Source: Rhizobiaceae bacterium (GTDB lineage: Bacteria; Pseudomonadota; Alphaproteobacteria; Rhizobiales; Rhizobiaceae). Taken from it: a stretch of 47,343 nt of DNA. The position numbers and the translations under genes are program-made. The DNA is taken from contig JAHBYY010000034.1 in NCBI GenBank assembly GCA_019635715.1, forward strand, positions 1 through 47,343, in the 5' to 3' direction. The notes beneath the pieces were generated by a model. That model worked only from the letters and a program-made list of their open reading frames with translations, made no database searches and had not been told where the DNA came from. This document shows, in pieces, positions 8,650 through 17,329 of this stretch (positions are counted from its first letter, which is position 1; each line of letters starts with the position of its first letter).

Positions 8650-8869
8650 CGTCAAGGCGGATTGCCATACCCGCCATAGGCGATTGCCCTGCCCATCTGC
8701 GGAGCAATCGCTTCATCGGTCGTCGCCCTGTGCTCATCTGCCCCAATGCAATCGCCCATCGGCCCATCCCCCGCGCATCCCGTTGGTTTTGCCGCCGCCG
8801 CGGACTATTTTCTCCGCTCATGTCGGATGGCGGCGCGTGGCAGCGTCGTTCGGGAGAAGGATGCGTTCG

Positions 8870-9244
8870 ATGCTCTATGCGGTGCTCTGCTACAATGACG
8901 AAGCCGTCACCTCCGCCTGGTCGAAGGAGGAGGACGACGCGGTGATGGCGAAGCTTGCCGTGGTCAATGGCAGGATGGCGGCCAAGGGAAAACTCGGCCC
9001 GGTTGCGCGCCTGCTGCCGACCACCGCCGCCACGACGCTGCGCAAGACCGCGGACGAGCCGATCGTCATCGACGGACCCTTCGCCGAGACGAAGGAGCAG
9101 TTCCTCGGCTTCTACGTGGTCGATTGCAGGGATCTCGACGAAGCGCTCGGCTTCGCGCGCGAATTGAGCATTGCCAATCCCGGGGTCGGCTCCTACGAGA
9201 TCCGGCCGATTTCCGCCTATTTCCCCGCACAGTTGAAGACATGA
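8870..9244 (+). CDS. YCII-related DGPF-domain protein
   Basis: A 124-residue protein of the YciI-like/DGPF family, starting MLYAVLCYND. The motif VIDGPFAETKEQFLGFYVVD, around residues 66-85, gives the family its name, and the ferredoxin-like fold pattern is complete. Family function is uncertain; many members are encoded beside ECF42-type sigma factors and are thought to act in the same response. The ATG at 8870 is preferred over 8861 because GGGAGAAGG ends at 8860 and would touch the earlier start. Its stop overlaps the sigma factor start by ATGA (9241-9244), so the two are translationally coupled. Confidence 0.9.
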   Translation: MLYAVLCYNDEAVTSAWSKEEDDAVMAKLAVVNGRMAAKGKLGPVARLLPTTAATTLRKTADEPIVIDGPFAETKEQFLGFYVVDCRDLDEALGFARELSIANPGVGSYEIRPISAYFPAQLKT

Positions 9245-10512
9245 CCGACCAGGCCTGGATGGAAGCCGCCCTCGCGACCGCACGGCCGCAGGCGGTGAGC
9301 GCGCTGCTCCGCTACTTTCGCGACCTCGACACCGCCGAGGAAGCCTTTCAGGAGGCGTGCCTGCGCGCGCTGCGGACCTGGCCGAAGAACGGGCCGCCGC
9401 GCAACCCGGCATCCTGGCTGATCTTTGTCGGGCGAAACGCCGGCGTCGACACGGTGCGCCGGCTGAAGCGGCAGACCGAACTCCCCGAGGAGGACAAGCT
9501 GTCCGACCTCGAAGATGCCGAGGCGGCGGCGGTCGACCGTCTCGACGGCGCCGACTACCGCGACGACATCCTGCGGCTGCTGTTCATCTGCTGCCATCCG
9601 GACGTGCCGCCCGCTCATCAGATCGCGCTGGCGCTGCGCATCGTCTCGGGTCTCTCGGTCAGGCAGATCGCCCGCGCCTTCCTGGTGTCCGAGGCTGCGA
9701 TGGAACAGCGCATCACGCGGGCCAAGGGCCGCATCGCCGGGGCCGGCGTGCCTTTCGAGACGCCGGGCGCCGTCGAGCGGTCGCAACGGCTCGGCGCGGT
9801 CGCCGCGATGCTCTATCTGCTCTTCAACGAGGGCTATTCCGCCGGTTTCGAGGATGCGCCCGGCCGCGCCCCGCTCTGCGACGAGGCGATCCGCCTCGGC
9901 CGCCTGCTGCTGCGGCTGTTTCCCGCCGAGCCGGAGATCATGGGGCTGACCGCCCTGATGCTGCTGCAGAATGCCCGCGCCGCCAGCCGCTTCGACGCCG
10001 CCGGCAACGCGATCCTGCTGGAGGACCAGGACCGCACCCGCTGGAACCGCAAGATGATCGACGAGGGGCTGGCGCTCGTCGACAAGGCGCTGCGCCATCG
10101 CCGTCCCGGCCCCTACCAGGTGCAGGCGGCGATCGCCGCGCTGCATGGCCGGGCTTCGACCCCGGCTGAGACGGACTGGCCGCAGATCGAACTTCTCTAT
10201 GCACGGCTGGAAACCCTGACCCCGTCGCCGGTTGTGACGTTGAACAGGGCCGTCGCGGTATCGAAGGTCGGCGGCCCGGGCGAGGCGCTGGCGATGATCG
10301 AGCCGCTGGCCGATCGCTTGTCGGGCTATTTCTATTTTCACGGCATGCGCGGCAAGCTGTTGCTCGAACTTGGCCGCGGGACGGAGGCGCGCGAGGCCTT
10401 CAACCGCGCCGTTGCGCTGGCCGGCACGGCGGCGGAAGCAGCGCATATCCGCATCTATCTCGACCGGCTGGTCACCGACACGGCGGCGGCGAAACTGCGC
10501 GGCGCGCAGTGA
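9241..10512 (+). CDS. ECF RNA polymerase sigma factor, ECF42-type with long C-terminal domain
   Basis: A 423-residue sigma factor. Region 2 lies in the first ~80 residues (DLDTAEEAFQEACLRALRTWP, positions about 28-48). Region 4 follows at about 110-165 (HQIALALRIVSGLSVRQIARAF-type helix-turn-helix). A 250-residue C-terminal extension (DUF6596 plus TPR-like helices, including ALMLLQNARAASRFDAAG and VTLNRAVAVSKVGGP) marks group ECF42. These sigma factors have no classic anti-sigma factor; the extension is thought to control activity, with the DGPF protein as genetic partner. The start overlaps the DGPF stop (ATGA). The helix-turn-helix and polymerase-binding parts look complete, so it should be functional. 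Confidence 0.92.
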   Translation: MTDQAWMEAALATARPQAVSALLRYFRDLDTAEEAFQEACLRALRTWPKNGPPRNPASWLIFVGRNAGVDTVRRLKRQTELPEEDKLSDLEDAEAAAVDRLDGADYRDDILRLLFICCHPDVPPAHQIALALRIVSGLSVRQIARAFLVSEAAMEQRITRAKGRIAGAGVPFETPGAVERSQRLGAVAAMLYLLFNEGYSAGFEDAPGRAPLCDEAIRLGRLLLRLFPAEPEIMGLTALMLLQNARAASRFDAAGNAILLEDQDRTRWNRKMIDEGLALVDKALRHRRPGPYQVQAAIAALHGRASTPAETDWPQIELLYARLETLTPSPVVTLNRAVAVSKVGGPGEALAMIEPLADRLSGYFYFHGMRGKLLLELGRGTEAREAFNRAVALAGTAAEAAHIRIYLDRLVTDTAAAKLRGAQ

Positions 10513-10592
10513 TCTGGTGATGCGCTGTCGGATCGCGTCGCCGGCCGGCGTCCTTGTCGCGGAGATGACCGACAGGGAGAGGAGAGACGGCA

Positions 10593-11009
10593 ATGTGGGA
10601 ACAGCCGGAAATGAAGGTCGCGGGCGTCATACCCTATCTGCAGCTATCCGACGCCAAGGCTGCCGTGGCCCTTTACGAAAAGGCCTTCGCGGCCAAGGAG
10701 ATCGACCGCCGCCCCGTCGAGGACGGCCGCCTGATGCACTGCCACCTGGAGATCAACGGCGGCGCGCTGATGCTGTCGGATGCCTTTCCGGAATACGGCA
10801 TGCCGCTGAAGGAGATCTCGGGCGTAACCCCGCATATCGCCACCCTCAATCCGCAGGACTGGTGGGACCGCGCCGTCGCCGCCGGGCTCGAGATCGTCCA
10901 TCCGATCAAGGTCGAGTTCTGGGGCGACATGTACGGCCAGCTCAGGGATCCCTTCGGCGTCACCTGGGCGATCGTCGGTCCCGCGCCGGCCGCGGGCGAG
11001 GCGGCTTGA
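10593..11009 (+). CDS. VOC (glyoxalase/bleomycin resistance-like) family protein
   Basis: A 138-residue protein with two beta-alpha-beta-beta-beta halves of the vicinal oxygen chelate fold, PhnB-like subtype: VIPYLQLSDAKAAVALYEKAF at the start and YGQLRDPFGVTWAIV at the end (positions about 11-31 and 108-123). Possible metal ligands His and Glu are seen in LMHCHLEING and DPFGV. The substrate is unknown. GGAGAGGAG precedes the ATG. It lies 80 bases behind the ECF42 gene on the same strand; DGPF and VOC proteins are both typical neighbours of ECF42 factors, so all three probably belong to one stress operon. Confidence 0.87.
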   Translation: MWEQPEMKVAGVIPYLQLSDAKAAVALYEKAFAAKEIDRRPVEDGRLMHCHLEINGGALMLSDAFPEYGMPLKEISGVTPHIATLNPQDWWDRAVAAGLEIVHPIKVEFWGDMYGQLRDPFGVTWAIVGPAPAAGEAA

Positions 11010-11036
11010 AGCCTGAACCGCTCGAGGGTTGAGGCG

Positions 11037-12146
11037 TCAGCCGGCGGCGGCCCGCAGCGCCGCCGGCAATTCCTCGGCGAACACGTCGAGTTCGTGGTCG
11101 AGCCCGACGCTGACGCGGATGCAGCGGTTGAGCACCGGCACCATCGGCTTGCGGATGAACACGCCGCGCGCCAGCAGGTTCTGCAGGACCTTGAGCGCGT
11201 GCTCTCCGTCGCCCAGGCAGTCGATCGTCACGAAATTGGTGGCGGAAGCGATCGGCACCAGGCCGTTGTCGCGGGCGATGCCGGCGATGCGCTGGCGTCC
11301 GGCGGCGACCCGCGCCACCACCGATGCCAGATAGTCCTGGTCCTCAAGCGCCGTGATGCAGGCGATCTGCGCCATGCGGCTGGAGGCATAGTGATCGCGG
11401 ATCTTTTCAAAATCGGCGATCGTCTGCGCGTCGCCGATCGCATAGCCGCAGCGGATGCCGGCCAGCCCGTAGGCCTTCGAGAAGGTCCGGAAGCGCAGCA
11501 CGTTCGGCCGCGACAGATCGATCGGCGGCAGGGCGGAGGCCGGCCCGAGCTCGCCATAGGCCTCGTCCAGGCACAGCACGGTGGTTTCGGGCAGCGCCTC
11601 GATGAAACGCATGATCTCGTCCGCCTCCCACCACGTCCCCATCGGATTGTCGGGGTTGGACAGGTAGACCATCTTGGCGTTCTCGCGCTTCGCGGTGGCC
11701 AGCAGGTCGTCCAGGCTCTCCTTGTCGTTGACGTAGGGCAGCTTGATCAGCCGTCCGCCGAAGCCGTCGACATGGAAGTTGAAGGTCGGATAGGCGCCGA
11801 GCGAGGTCACCACCGTCTCGCCGGGCGCCACGAACATGCGCACCGCGAGATTGAGCAGTCCGTCGATGCCGAGCCCCACCACGACGTTCTGCGGAGCGAC
11901 GCCGACATGCGCCGCGGCCGCCGTCCGCAGGTCGTGATTGTCCGGATCGCAGTACATCCACTGGTCCGGCGCGATCTCGCGCATCTTCGCGATGACAGAG
12001 GGTGCCGGGCCGAAACTGCTCTCATTGGCGCCGATGCGCGCCCGGAACGGCTTGCCGCTGGTGCGCTCCATGGCCTCCGGCCCGACGAAGGGCACCACGA
12101 CGGGCAGGGCGGCGACGATGGGCGACTGCTGCGGACGAACGGCCAT
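11037..12146 (-). CDS. hisC: Histidinol-phosphate aminotransferase-like PLP enzyme
   Basis: A 369-residue fold-type I aminotransferase of the HisC branch. PLP contacts visible in order are GLGIDGLL near residue 93, SNPDNPMG near 165 (Asn), DEAYGE near 195 (Asp/Tyr) and RTFSKAYGLAGIR near 220, which contains the Schiff-base Lys. An Arg near the C-terminus (NRCIRVSVG) would bind the substrate carboxylate. It may convert imidazole acetol phosphate to histidinol phosphate, or act on aromatic amino acids. It is not next to other his genes, so a broad-specificity HisC2-type role is equally likely. I placed the start at the ATG at 12146; a TTG lies two codons upstream. It is convergent with the VOC gene. 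Confidence 0.85.
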   Translation of the reverse strand: MAVRPQQSPIVAALPVVVPFVGPEAMERTSGKPFRARIGANESSFGPAPSVIAKMREIAPDQWMYCDPDNHDLRTAAAAHVGVAPQNVVVGLGIDGLLNLAVRMFVAPGETVVTSLGAYPTFNFHVDGFGGRLIKLPYVNDKESLDDLLATAKRENAKMVYLSNPDNPMGTWWEADEIMRFIEALPETTVLCLDEAYGELGPASALPPIDLSRPNVLRFRTFSKAYGLAGIRCGYAIGDAQTIADFEKIRDHYASSRMAQIACITALEDQDYLASVVARVAAGRQRIAGIARDNGLVPIASATNFVTIDCLGDGEHALKVLQNLLARGVFIRKPMVPVLNRCIRVSVGLDHELDVFAEELPAALRAAAG

Positions 12147-12245
12147 GGACAAGGTTCCAAACGACGGGCGGCGCGGTGTGAGCCGCGCCGCGCATAGCAG
12201 ACTTCCTGGACCCCTAGCAATCGAGCGCTGCAGCGGCGCCTTGGC

Positions 12246-15200
12246 TCAATGTGCCTCGACCGGATGCCGGGGCGCGTCGGGGTTCGGCATCTCGGCCTTT
12301 GGCGCCAGCTCCTTGCGCGAGATCAGCGTGTAGAACATCGGCACCACGAACAGGGTGAACATCGTGCCGACGAGGATGCCGGAGAAGATGACGAGGCCCA
12401 TCGAATAGCGCGCCGCGGCACCCGCGCCGGCCGCGATGATCAGCGGCACGACGCCCAGCGCCATCGCCGCGGTCGTCATCAGGATCGGCCGCAGCCGCAC
12501 CTTTGCCGAGGCGATGATCGCCTGGAACCGGTCCATGCCGTGCTCCTCGCGCTGCTGGTTGGCGAATTCGACGAGCAGGATGCCGTGCTTGGTGATCAGC
12601 CCGATCAGCGTGATCAGCCCGACCTGCGTGTAGATGTTCAGCGTCCCGAGCCCGAGATTCAAGGGCACGATCGCCCCGAAGATCGACAGCGGCACCGACA
12701 TCATGATGATCAGCGGGTCGCGGAAGCTCTCGAACTGTGCCGCCAGCACCAGGTAGATCACCACGACGGCCAGCCCGAAGGCGATCAGGATGGTGCTTCC
12801 CTGTTCCTTCTCCAGCCGCGACTGGCCCGAATAGTCGACGAAGAAGCCTTCCGGCAGCAGCGGGTTGGCGATGTCCTCGATCGTCTTCAGCCCGTCGCCG
12901 GTGGTCACCGAGGGCAGGGGCAGCGCCGAGATGGTCGCCGAGTTGAGCTGGTTGAACTGCTCGATCGAGGCGGGAGACGAATTGGTCGAGATATGGACCA
13001 CCGCCGACAGCGGCACCATCTCGCCCGAGACGCTGCGCACATAGTAGCGGCCGAGTTCCTCGGGGTTGAGCCGATAGCGCGGCGGTACCTGCAGGATGAT
13101 GTCGTAGCTGTTCGAGTCCCGGTCGAACTGCGCCACCGAACCGCCGCCGACCATCAGGCCGAGCGTCGTGCCGACCTCGCTGATCGGCAGGCCCAGCGCC
13201 GCGGCGCGATCGCGGTCGATAGTGACCGTCACCTGGGGGGCGTCGAAGGTCAGCGAGTTCTGGACGATGATGAAGCGGCCGGAGGCCTGCGCCTTGTTCT
13301 TGATCTCCTCGGCCACTTCGAACACCTGGCTCGGATCGCCGGTCGACTGAATGACCATGGAGATCGGCAGGCCGCCGCCGGCGCCGGGCAGCGAGGGTGG
13401 CGCGAAGACGAACGCCTGGACCCCGGCGATCGGCGCGATGCGCGCCTGGATGTCGCCCTGGATGATCTTCTGGGATCGCGTCCGATCCGCCCAATCCTTC
13501 AGCGCCCACACCGCGAAGCCGCTGTTGGTGGCGCCGCCCATGCCGACGATGGAGAAATAGGCGCGCATCTCCGGCAGATCCTGGGTGAGGTCGCGGATCT
13601 GCTTGGCGTAGAGCGACGTGTAGTCCGTCGTCGCATAGCGTGGCGCGTTGATCACCGAAAACAGCGCGCCGCTGTCCTCCTCGGGCGCCAGTTCGGACGA
13701 GGTTTTCATGAACATGTAGCCCGTCACCGAGACCAGCGCGATGACGACCATCAGGGTCACCGGACGGTATTTCAGCGAGCCCGACACCAGCCGTTCGTAG
13801 CCGTTCGCCAGCCGGTCGAAGGTCCGGTCGACGAATTTCTGGAAGCGGCTGTGGTTGCCGGCCGTCAGCACGCGGGCCGTCATCATCGGCGTGATGGTCA
13901 GCGCCACCAGGCCGGAGATCACCACCGCGCCGGCCAGCGTCAGCGCGAATTCGCGGAACAGCGAGCCGGTCAGGCCGCCGGTGAACATCAGCGGCGCGAA
14001 CACGGCGGCAAGCGTGATCGTCATCGACACCACCGGCCCGGCGATCTCCTTCATGCCGATGAAGGCGGCCTGCATGGGCGACAGGCCCTCCTCGATGTGC
14101 CTGTGGATGTTCTCCAGAACCACGATGGCGTCGTCGACCACCAGGCCGATCGCCAGCACCATCGCCAGCAGCGACAAAAGGTTGATCGAATAGCCGGCCA
14201 TGAAAAGGATGAAGCAGACGCCGATCAGCGACAGCGGGATGGTCACCACCGGCATCAGCACCGAGCGGAACGATCCGAGGAACAGCAGGATCACCACGAC
14301 GACGATCGCCACCGCTTCCGCGATGGTGCTGAACACCTCGTCGATCGATGCGCTGATCGTCTCCGTGGCGTCGTAGACCATCTGGATGGTCATGCCCTGC
14401 GGCAGGCTCGACTGGATCGCCGGCAGCTCCTTGACGACCGCCGCCGCGGTGTCGAGCGGGTTGGCGGCCGGCGTCGGGAAGATGCCGATGAAGGTGCCCG
14501 GCTTGCCGTTGAAGCTGACCTGCGTGTCGGTGCTTTCGGCGGCCAGTTCGACGTTCGCCACGTCGCGCAGCCGCACGATGCCGTTCGGGTCGGATTTCAG
14601 CGCCAGCGCGCCGAAGGCCTCCGGCGTCTGCAGCGTCGACTTCAGCGTGATCGAATAGGTGACGTATTCGTTCTTCGTTTTGCCGGGCGCCGACAGGAAG
14701 TTCGATGCGCGGATCGCCGCGAGCACTTCGGCGGCGGTCATGCCGCGCGCCGCCAGCCGCACCGGGTCGATCCACACGCGCATCGAATAGTTCTGTGCGC
14801 CGAGAACCTGCACCTCCGCCACGCCCTCGACCGTCGAGATGCGCGGCCGGATGACGCGCTCGATGTACTCGGTGAGCTGTTCCGACGTCATGTTCGGGTT
14901 CTGCATCGCCAGGTACATGATGGCGAACTGCTGTCCGGTGCCCTTGACGATGGTCGGCGGGTCGGCGTCGGGCGGCAGTTGCCCGGTGACCTGCTGGACC
15001 TTGGACAGCACCTCGGTGAGCGCGACGTCCGGATTGGACCCCAGCTTCATCTGGACGGTGACGACGCTCGCCGACGGCGAGCTCTGCGAGGTGACGTAGT
15101 CGATGTTCTCCGTGGTCGCCACGGCGCGCGCCACCGGCGCGGTGATGAAGCCCTGGATGAGCTCGGGTGCGGCGCCGGCATAGGTCGTGGTGACCGTGAT

Positions 15201-15332
15201 CACGGTCTCCTCGACCTCCGGATACTGTCGCACCGACAGGTTGAACAGGCCCTGGAACCCCAGCAGCAGGATCATGAAGGCCAGGACGGTGGACAGCACC
15301 GGCCGGCGGATGAAGATGTCCGAGAAGCTCAT
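12246..15332 (-). CDS. RND multidrug efflux permease (HAE1 family, AcrB/MexF-like)
   Basis: A 1028-residue inner-membrane proton/drug antiporter, normal length for the AcrB family. It begins MSFSDIFIRRPVLSTVLAFMI, the usual first membrane helix. TM4 carries the proton-relay pair in GLVVDDAIVVLENIHRH near residue 400, and TM10 has the partner Lys in GLITKHGILLVEFANQ near residue 930. Two large periplasmic loops follow TM1 and TM7. It pumps hydrophobic drugs, dyes or bile-like compounds through the adaptor and a TolC-type channel; no outer-membrane channel gene is nearby. Its ATG overlaps the adaptor stop (ATGA, 15329-15332). The exact substrate cannot be read from sequence. Confidence 0.95.
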   Translation of the reverse strand: MSFSDIFIRRPVLSTVLAFMILLLGFQGLFNLSVRQYPEVEETVITVTTTYAGAAPELIQGFITAPVARAVATTENIDYVTSQSSPSASVVTVQMKLGSNPDVALTEVLSKVQQVTGQLPPDADPPTIVKGTGQQFAIMYLAMQNPNMTSEQLTEYIERVIRPRISTVEGVAEVQVLGAQNYSMRVWIDPVRLAARGMTAAEVLAAIRASNFLSAPGKTKNEYVTYSITLKSTLQTPEAFGALALKSDPNGIVRLRDVANVELAAESTDTQVSFNGKPGTFIGIFPTPAANPLDTAAAVVKELPAIQSSLPQGMTIQMVYDATETISASIDEVFSTIAEAVAIVVVVILLFLGSFRSVLMPVVTIPLSLIGVCFILFMAGYSINLLSLLAMVLAIGLVVDDAIVVLENIHRHIEEGLSPMQAAFIGMKEIAGPVVSMTITLAAVFAPLMFTGGLTGSLFREFALTLAGAVVISGLVALTITPMMTARVLTAGNHSRFQKFVDRTFDRLANGYERLVSGSLKYRPVTLMVVIALVSVTGYMFMKTSSELAPEEDSGALFSVINAPRYATTDYTSLYAKQIRDLTQDLPEMRAYFSIVGMGGATNSGFAVWALKDWADRTRSQKIIQGDIQARIAPIAGVQAFVFAPPSLPGAGGGLPISMVIQSTGDPSQVFEVAEEIKNKAQASGRFIIVQNSLTFDAPQVTVTIDRDRAAALGLPISEVGTTLGLMVGGGSVAQFDRDSNSYDIILQVPPRYRLNPEELGRYYVRSVSGEMVPLSAVVHISTNSSPASIEQFNQLNSATISALPLPSVTTGDGLKTIEDIANPLLPEGFFVDYSGQSRLEKEQGSTILIAFGLAVVVIYLVLAAQFESFRDPLIIMMSVPLSIFGAIVPLNLGLGTLNIYTQVGLITLIGLITKHGILLVEFANQQREEHGMDRFQAIIASAKVRLRPILMTTAAMALGVVPLIIAAGAGAAARYSMGLVIFSGILVGTMFTLFVVPMFYTLISRKELAPKAEMPNPDAPRHPVEAH

Positions 15333-16507
15333 TGGGCGGCCGCCTGCTTGTCGGGGGTGACGTCATTGTTGATGGTCACCGGCGCGCCGTTGGACAGCCG
15401 GTTCTGCCCGGACGTGACGACGATGTCGTCGGCGGCGACGCCCGACACGATCTCGACCCTGCCGTCCGACTGGCGGCCGATCTTGACGAAAACCTGCTTG
15501 GCGACGAGCGCCGGTGCGGCCGGCTGCGCCGGCGCGGCGGCATCCGCCGCCGCCGCCTGGCCCTCGGCGGGCGCGGGGGCCGCCGCCGGCTTGGCGTCGT
15601 CCGCAACGACCACATAGACGTAGTCGCCATAAAGGCTGGTCACCACCGCGGTCTGCAGCACGGCGATCACGCCGCTCTCCTGGGGGAGCTGCACCCTGAC
15701 CTGAACGAACTGACCCGGGCTCAGGCGGTTTTCCGGATTGGCGACCTCCGCCCGGACGGAGACCAGGCGCGTCGCCGGATCGACCTTCGGATCGATGCCG
15801 GTGATCTCGCCGGTGAACGGCCAGTTGGCCTGGTCGACGCCGAGCCGCACCGCCTGGCCGATGCTGAGCTTGGCCAGCTCCTGTTCCGGCACGGTGAAGT
15901 CCGCGCGCATCGTGTCCATGTCCTGCAGCGTCGCGACGAGGGTGCCGGGCGCCAGATACTGGCCGTCGTCGATCTTGGGAATGCCCATCGTGCCGCCGAA
16001 CGGCGCCTTGAGCTGCTTCTGGTCGAGCACGGCCTGCAGCTTGGCGACGTTGGCGGCCGAGGTCGTGGCGGCCGCACTCGCCGACTCGACGTTGACGCTC
16101 GACCCGACGCCCTTCCTCTGCAGTTCCAGGGCGCGGTCGAGCGCCTGCTTGTCCAGCGCCGCCTGGGCTTTTGCCGCCTCGAGGTCGGCGCGCTGCACCG
16201 CATCGTCCATCTGCACCAGCACCTGGTCGCGCGCCACCTTCTCGTTGGCGCGGAACATGATGTCGTGGACGACGCCCGTGGTTTCCACGGTGAGGTCGAC
16301 GCCGCTGCGGGCGTTGACCGTGCCGATCGCCTCGATGCCCGGCGTCCAGGTCACCGGCACGACCTTCTCCGTCGAGACGGCCAGCGACGGGCGCGGCATG
16401 TTGGCGAAGTAGGCCTGGATGGCCTGGTCGCGGAAGATGTTGAAATAGACGATACCGCCGCACACGATTGCCAGGAGCACGAACGCGATGAGGAAGCGCT
16501 TGATCAT
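15329..16507 (-). CDS. RND efflux periplasmic adaptor (HlyD/MFP family)
   Basis: A 392-residue membrane-fusion protein that bridges the permease and an outer-membrane channel. The N-terminus MIKRFLIAFVLLAIVCGGIVYF is a membrane anchor with no lipobox Cys. Then come the lipoyl half-motifs (TGVVHDIMFRANEKVARDQ near residue 75 and APFGGTMGIPKIDDGQYLAPG near 160), an alpha-hairpin with coiled-coil pattern between them (about 95-155) and a beta-barrel domain. Near the C-terminus there is an unusually Ala/Pro-rich insert (about residues 320-350). I chose the ATG at 16507 because the membrane anchor begins there. It is the first gene of the pump operon, divergent from tetR. Confidence 0.93.
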   Translation of the reverse strand: MIKRFLIAFVLLAIVCGGIVYFNIFRDQAIQAYFANMPRPSLAVSTEKVVPVTWTPGIEAIGTVNARSGVDLTVETTGVVHDIMFRANEKVARDQVLVQMDDAVQRADLEAAKAQAALDKQALDRALELQRKGVGSSVNVESASAAATTSAANVAKLQAVLDQKQLKAPFGGTMGIPKIDDGQYLAPGTLVATLQDMDTMRADFTVPEQELAKLSIGQAVRLGVDQANWPFTGEITGIDPKVDPATRLVSVRAEVANPENRLSPGQFVQVRVQLPQESGVIAVLQTAVVTSLYGDYVYVVVADDAKPAAAPAPAEGQAAAADAAAPAQPAAPALVAKQVFVKIGRQSDGRVEIVSGVAADDIVVTSGQNRLSNGAPVTINNDVTPDKQAAAQ

Positions 16508-16600
16508 GTGAGCACCGGTTGTCTGGGCTGGGCCCGGCGGCCGGCCGGGGAGACGAAACTGTTGCGGCATTGCCGCTTGAATGCCAAGGGCGCTTTACTG

Positions 16601-16616
16601 TACCGTCTGGACGGTA
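16601..16616. promoter_or_regulatory. Palindromic operator of the RND pump/TetR divergent promoter
   Basis: TACCGTCTGGACGGTA consists of perfect 7-bp inverted arms around a TG centre. It lies in the 152-base gap between the adaptor gene and tetR, 44 bases before the tetR ATG and 94 before the adaptor ATG. The spacing and symmetry are those of a TetR-dimer operator (AcrR/TtgR type), so the adjacent TetR protein should repress both directions from here. Confidence 0.8.
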
Positions 16617-16659
16617 ATGTCAATTGTCGCGGAAGTGCCGACAAGCGGAAGGAAGATTG

Positions 16660-17220
16660 ATGGCGACGAGCCGTAGGGCCGATGCCGCGGCCTCGGGCGG
16701 GGCGCGCGAGCGCATATTGGAGGCGGCCGATCTGCTGGCCCACGAGGCCGGGCCGGGCCATCTGGCCCTCGACGCGGTAGCGGCGCGCGCCGGCGTCTCG
16801 AAAGGCGGCCTGCTCTATCATTTTCCGAGCAAGACCCACCTGCTGACCGCGCTGGTCGACCGCCATATCGCGCGCTTCGAGGCAGAGATCGACCGCAACG
16901 AGGGCGCCGGCCCCGGCCAGCGCCGGCTGGCCGCCTATTTCGAGGCCTCGCTTGAAGAGTGCTCGAAAAAGGACAGGCACGCCTCCGGCGCGCTCGCCGC
17001 GATGGTTCAGAATCCGGAGATGCTGGTGCCGATCCGCAGCTTCAAGCGGCGCATGCTCGACCGGCTGACCGCGGCCGGCGGCGACAAGGCCATGGTTCTG
17101 CTGGTCTTCCTGGCGCTCGACGGGCTGCGCAGCATGAAACTGCTCGACCTGGACATCCTGACCAGCGAGGAGGTCGAAGTGGCGGTCTCCGCCATGCGCG
17201 GGCTGATGGTCGACACCTGA
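16660..17220 (+). CDS. TetR/AcrR family repressor of the RND pump
   Basis: A 186-residue repressor. The helix-turn-helix is at residues about 15-62 (DAVAARAGVSKGGLLYHFPSKTHLL, positions about 33-57). The C-terminal part matches the TetR_C-type ligand-binding domain with conserved SFKRRMLDRLTAAG and LDGLRSMKLLDL. The ATG at 16660 has GGAAGGA upstream; the frame opens at 16624 without support. It is transcribed away from the pump genes with a palindromic operator between, the standard local-repressor arrangement. Binding of a pump substrate would release DNA. A weak hairpin (17231-17247) follows the stop. Confidence 0.92.
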   Translation: MATSRRADAAASGGARERILEAADLLAHEAGPGHLALDAVAARAGVSKGGLLYHFPSKTHLLTALVDRHIARFEAEIDRNEGAGPGQRRLAAYFEASLEECSKKDRHASGALAAMVQNPEMLVPIRSFKRRMLDRLTAAGGDKAMVLLVFLALDGLRSMKLLDLDILTSEEVEVAVSAMRGLMVDT

Positions 17221-17230
17221 TCCGGCCGGC

Positions 17231-17247
17231 GGTGCCGAACCGGCACC
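17231..17247 (+). terminator. Short hairpin after tetR, weak terminator candidate
   Basis: GGTGCCG-AAC-CGGCACC forms a 7-bp G+C-rich stem 10 bases after the tetR stop. No T-run follows, so rho-independent termination is uncertain. Confidence 0.35.
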
Positions 17248-17329
17248 TTGAATCTGGCCCATTGATCGTCTTCGGATTGACCTGCACAATTCCAACGTTG
17301 CTTCGGTTGAGCAAGGTGAGGAATAGATC

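Noticed and set aside
12249-15617. 1122-codon open frame on the plus strand opposite the RND genes
   Set aside because: Arg/Asp/His-rich translation with no family pattern; an antisense shadow caused by high G+C third positions. The RND permease on the other strand has all its motifs.
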